DNA from: Fomes fomentarius
Taxonomy: Eukaryota > Basidiomycota > Agaricomycetes > Polyporales > Polyporaceae
DNA length: 64,000 nt
NCBI GenBank assembly: GCA_022606135.1
Contig: JABYQN010000002.1
Location: forward strand, 186,001-250,000
Reading direction: 5' to 3'
Below are positions 60,208-64,000 of the stretch, one piece after another; position 1 is the stretch's first letter, and the number at the start of each line of letters is the position of its first letter. The notes under the pieces are model-generated. The model was not told the origin of the DNA, searched no databases, and saw nothing but the letters and a program-made list of their open reading frames with translations. The position numbers and the translations under genes were made by a program.

Positions 60208-63200
60208 TTGTGTCCGATACAAGTGACGAGTCAGTGTTTTTCTCAGCTCACCACTAATATACATATTCCTCATGAGAATCGACACTCCAGTGTGTGGCAA
60301 GACACTCTAACCCTTCCAGCATACGGTGCAGTTGCCTCTGCTCTGTTCTTCGCCGGCTCCTGGCTCGTGTATCTCACTCGGAAGGATGCTAGTGATGTGT
60401 CGGGTGCTTGTCCTACACATTCAACATCATCGCCATTCATTCTCAGAAAGATTGAGAACGTCGGAGGAGCGACAATTTTTGCGTTTCGACTGATACAAGT
60501 CGTTAGTGTTCTGGTGTTGCTACTCATCTCCACCGCACAGTTTCTGCAGAGTGGAGAGATCCCCTCAAGGAATTCTCTAGATAACTCAGATATCATACGG
60601 CTTGTGCAGTGTGCAATATATGTATGACAAAGTCATCACGTCACTGCCATGCCGATCACCCTGCTGACATGCCAACAGAGCTATCTCTTTGCACTGGGAG
60701 TGCTCTCGCTTCTCGGTCGTCCATCTCTCAACGGCCGCGCACATGCACACCTCTCCTGGATTCTGGTCTTCGTATGGACCGCCTATGCCTACAGGATCAT
60801 ACTGCCCTTTGCCATAAACGACCCAACTCCAGTGGAGGCACATGAAGGTGCCCTTCTCTGGGCAAAGCTATCTATTCTCTCGATTTCTGGTGTCATAATC
60901 CCACTCTTTGTGCCACGGAAATACAGGCCTATGGATCCAAAGGTTCGCGCAAGTATATCATCGCTCCATCAATGATCTCATCACGGTGACAGAATACCAT
61001 GGAACCTAACCCAGAACAGATCACGTCGTTTGCATCGCTTATAACCTTCACATTCCTGACTCCAATCGTGTGGCTAGCCTACTCAATGCCTCATCTCCCT
61101 TTTGCCTTGTTCCCACCCCTACCAGACTACGATCATTTGCGAAATTTGATCGTACGAGGCTTCCCCGTGAGTCACGAAACGGAGTATCGAGATGCACTTA
61201 CTCAGACGGAGGTCGTCTTCAGCACCTCGACCCGATGCTTGACCGATCGCGCAGGCACTTCGGTCTCAAGCTTATCAAGGTGTTCTGTGGGTATCCGACT
61301 TGGTGTTTCTATCGTACCCTCACAATAACTCACAATCCGAAAGGGGTGGAGATCTTGCAGATGATTTCCTTGTCTATCGTGGTGGTAGGTGCTCAGCATG
61401 GGTACTAGAACGCTTACCATATTTTCGTCAGACCCTTACCGGGTTCGCTGCCCCTATAAGCATTAACAACCTCCTCTCGTGCGCACCGTCCTTGTCTGTT
61501 CTATAACCAGACTGATGATTGACTGCTTGAACAAGATATTTGGAAGGAAGCGGTACGAGACAAACGATCAAACCATGGGTTTGGGTTGCGCTGCTTTTTG
61601 TCGGACGCACCATCCACACTGTCTCGGAGCAATGGCTGGTGTATATCAATGTCAGTCTTCTGCCCCTCTCCGAACGCTTATTTTGGCATCTCACTTCTCG
61701 CAGAGTCGCGTAAGTGTGCGCGTCCAAGCGCTTGTGACAGAACTTGTCTTTGAACATGCGCTGCGCATCCGCATGAAGGCTGAGACCTCCGATACCTCTG
61801 CCGATACGACAAAGGGAGAGGAGGACACTCCAGCTGCTACAACTGAACATGCGTCTCAGCTGGACGCTGAGCACGGGGAGGTTTCTGAAGTTGGAGATGA
61901 AGAGACCACCTCCGCAACGACTCATACCGTCTCCGCCAGTTCCACGGAAACTGTGGGCCCCATAAATGCACAGGCAGGCACTAAAGGCAAGGATAGGGCG
62001 CATGCTGAAACGGCTGTACCGACGACCGAGCGGGCAGAGCAAGCCAAGGCCGGCTCAGAGAAGGATGGCGGGAAGAACCTCATCGGGAGGCTCAACAATC
62101 TGGTGTCGAGCGACCTCAGCAATATGGTCGGTTTCATGGTCGATCTCATGTTCATCAGTTAGTACTACTTATATTTTTGTCGCATCGGAACCACGAGACT
62201 CACAGATTGAACCAGCCTTCGAATCGCCAATTCAGATTACCTTGACAGTGATCTTCCTGTACCAAATCCTGGGATGGAGGTTCGCTCCTTCTCATGTTAC
62301 ACGTTGACATGCGCGCAGATTTTTGACTGGCTTTCAGCGCATTCGTTGGCCTCGCAACAGTATTCGCCACACTTCCGGTTCCTGGCTACATCACAAAGCT
62401 TATCCAGGGGACGCAGCGGGAAAAAATGCAGAGGGTATGTGACCAGCCACAGATGCGATTTATACACACATTACAACCCATCTGAGTTGGTTCACTTGTT
62501 AGACTGACGACCGTGTCCAATTTGTAACTGAAAGTGCGCTCGTTCATACGCTCTAACATGAAGAGTCTCGATCAATCATGTTGACAGTGTTGGGCGTCAT
62601 CCGTATGGTCAAGTTGTTCGGATGGGAACCGCGCGTCGCAGCCCAGATGGATGAGAAGCGCGAGGCGGAATTGGTTGCAGTCCGCAAGAATCGCATGTTG
62701 GGACTGTTTAGCAACTTGTGCAAGTGAGTCCTGAATTATTCGGCGTCAGTACTCTCATACTGACTCAGGAATGCCATGCCCCAGTTATCTAATTCCGGTG
62801 TTGGTCATGTTGTCTACGTTCGCTACTTATGTGAGTGCATCATCTGTGTCTTCGCACTTCGTCACCATACCGATCATCGGCCGCTCTTAGACGGTGTTCA
62901 TGAAGGGTACTTTGACGGGTATATGTTGTCGATTGTCTCTCCGGTAAGGACATGCTGACAAATTCCCAGCCTCGAAGGTGTTCTCCTCAATGGCTGGTAC
63001 GTATCCGTGGAGATCTATATCTGTGTTGCTGCTCACGAAACATATTTGTAGTTTTTGATGTGCTGCGGATATATATCATGATTGCCTTCGGTTGTCTCAC
63101 TCAGCTCGTTCAATGTAGGTGCGTAATGTACCTGATAAGAGCAACGATACTGACCTCGTCATGCAGCCAATGTCTCCATCGAGCGTCTCCAAGACTTCTT

Positions 63201-64000
63201 AAACAGTGTGAGTACCGCATAGCTTCTACCTATTCACTGTGAATATACTTGCGTAAGAAGGAATTCTGAGGTCATCAATTGATTCTTAGACTGAGCTCAT
63301 CGACGAATTCGCCGTGAAGCTCGGCAGACACCCCGACGGTACAGAAGCACTACAGTCTGTGCCTGAGGAGTACAAAGACACTGTCGGGATTCGACACGCA
63401 GCCTTCTCTTGGGCGAACGAGTCTACTTCTCTCGCCGTGACTCCTGGGGGAGTCGGAGACGGACCTTCCTGCTACGAGTCGACGATGATGTGATATTCCA
63501 GCGTGGAAAGATTAACCTCGTCGTCGGGCCGACGGGAGCTGGGAAGACGTCGTTGCTGATGGCACTGCTCGGCGAGATGCACTACATTCCTTCTGGTCCG
63601 GATTCCTCCATCAACCTACCGAGGGCCAGGGGTGTTGCGTACGCTGCGCAGGAGTCTTGGGTCCAGAACGACACAATTCGAGTACGTATTCTCCAAACAT
63701 AGTAGGTCTCGAGCCGACGTTGACTGCCATGCGATGTTACAGAACAACATAGTCTTTGGTGCACCCTTCGACGAGGCCCGATACAATGAGGGGGAGTCTT
63801 GTCACCTCCGTTGTGAACTGTCCTCCTGACACAAAACATCAATGCAGTCCTTACGCAATGTGCTCTCAAGCGCGACCTGGATCTGTTCGACGCTGGTGAT
63901 CAGACGGAGGTCGGAGAGAAAGGCATCACGCTGAGGCGAGCTAAATGTTCAGATTGCTTTCTTACAGCATCATTACTGACTGTTGAGCTATCAGTGGAGG
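60208..64000 (+). CDS. ABCC-type ABC transporter, second copy, truncated by the window end
   Basis: This paralogue of the 17-24 kb transporter shows the same order. It starts with an N-terminal membrane exon (LTLPAYGAVASALFFAGSWL…, ends 60621), then exon 60679-60942 with YAYRIILPF and HEGALLWAKLSI. Exon 60993-61166 follows (NTMEPNPEQITSFASLITFT). TMD1 pieces are HLDPMLDRSRRHFG, IKPWVWVALLFVGRTI, VRVQALVTELVFEHALRIRM, and VIRMVKLFGWEPRVAAQMDE. An NBD1 region starts near 63380. NBD1 has a normal Walker A, GPTGAGKTSLLMALLGEM, and the Q-loop VAYAAQESWVQNDTIRNNIV. A Thr/Glu/Ala-rich insertion of about 90 residues (61770-62090) precedes SDLSNMVGFMVDLMFI; copy one has a much shorter loop. The start is uncertain because no ATG precedes the first exon cleanly. 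The second half lies beyond the window. Confidence 0.8.

Overview
The window looks like nuclear DNA of a mushroom-forming basidiomycete (Agaricomycetes). Almost every gene is split by several introns of about 50-60 bases with GT/AG ends. Gene content is fungal (fungal-type ABCC transporters, HET-domain proteins, many F-box proteins, a sedolisin, a basidiomycete-style PQ-loop protein), and coding DNA is GC-rich. No exact species can be named from the sequence alone. Exon joins given here were worked out by eye from splice signals, reading frame and family similarity.

Left part (1-16 kb): a PRP38 splicing-factor gene with an in-frame stop before its RS tail; a badly broken tRNA isopentenyltransferase pseudogene; a 5-exon enoyl-CoA hydratase (minus); a small inverted-repeat element; a 5-exon MSS4-type phosphatidylinositol-4-phosphate 5-kinase; an intronless DUF1989 (urea carboxylase-associated family) gene; a small secreted Cys-rich protein with a GPI-type tail; and a small two-exon protein that resembles two DUF3072 units.

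Middle part (17-38 kb): a very intron-rich full-length ABCC (MRP-type) transporter; a hotdog thioesterase; a tail-to-tail inverted duplication of two HET-domain genes, each ending in a membrane segment; a broken F-box gene; an intron-containing tRNA-Arg(UCG); and a second F-box gene with a frameshift.

Right part (39-64 kb): an Aro8-like class I/II aminotransferase; a Ser/Pro-rich disordered protein; a PQ-loop membrane protein; the AP-1 clathrin adaptor mu subunit; a third F-box protein of the same family as the broken one; a 17-bp minisatellite; a secreted sedolisin (tripeptidyl-peptidase type); and the first part of a second ABCC transporter that runs off the window end.

Housekeeping genes (PIP5K, AP-1 mu, PQ-loop, aminotransferase, thioesterase) are intact. 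The accessory families (HET, F-box, ABCC) are duplicated, inverted or broken, which suggests birth-and-death evolution. No operon-like pathway cluster is evident. The most unusual structure is the inverted HET pair at about 29.8-34.1 kb.
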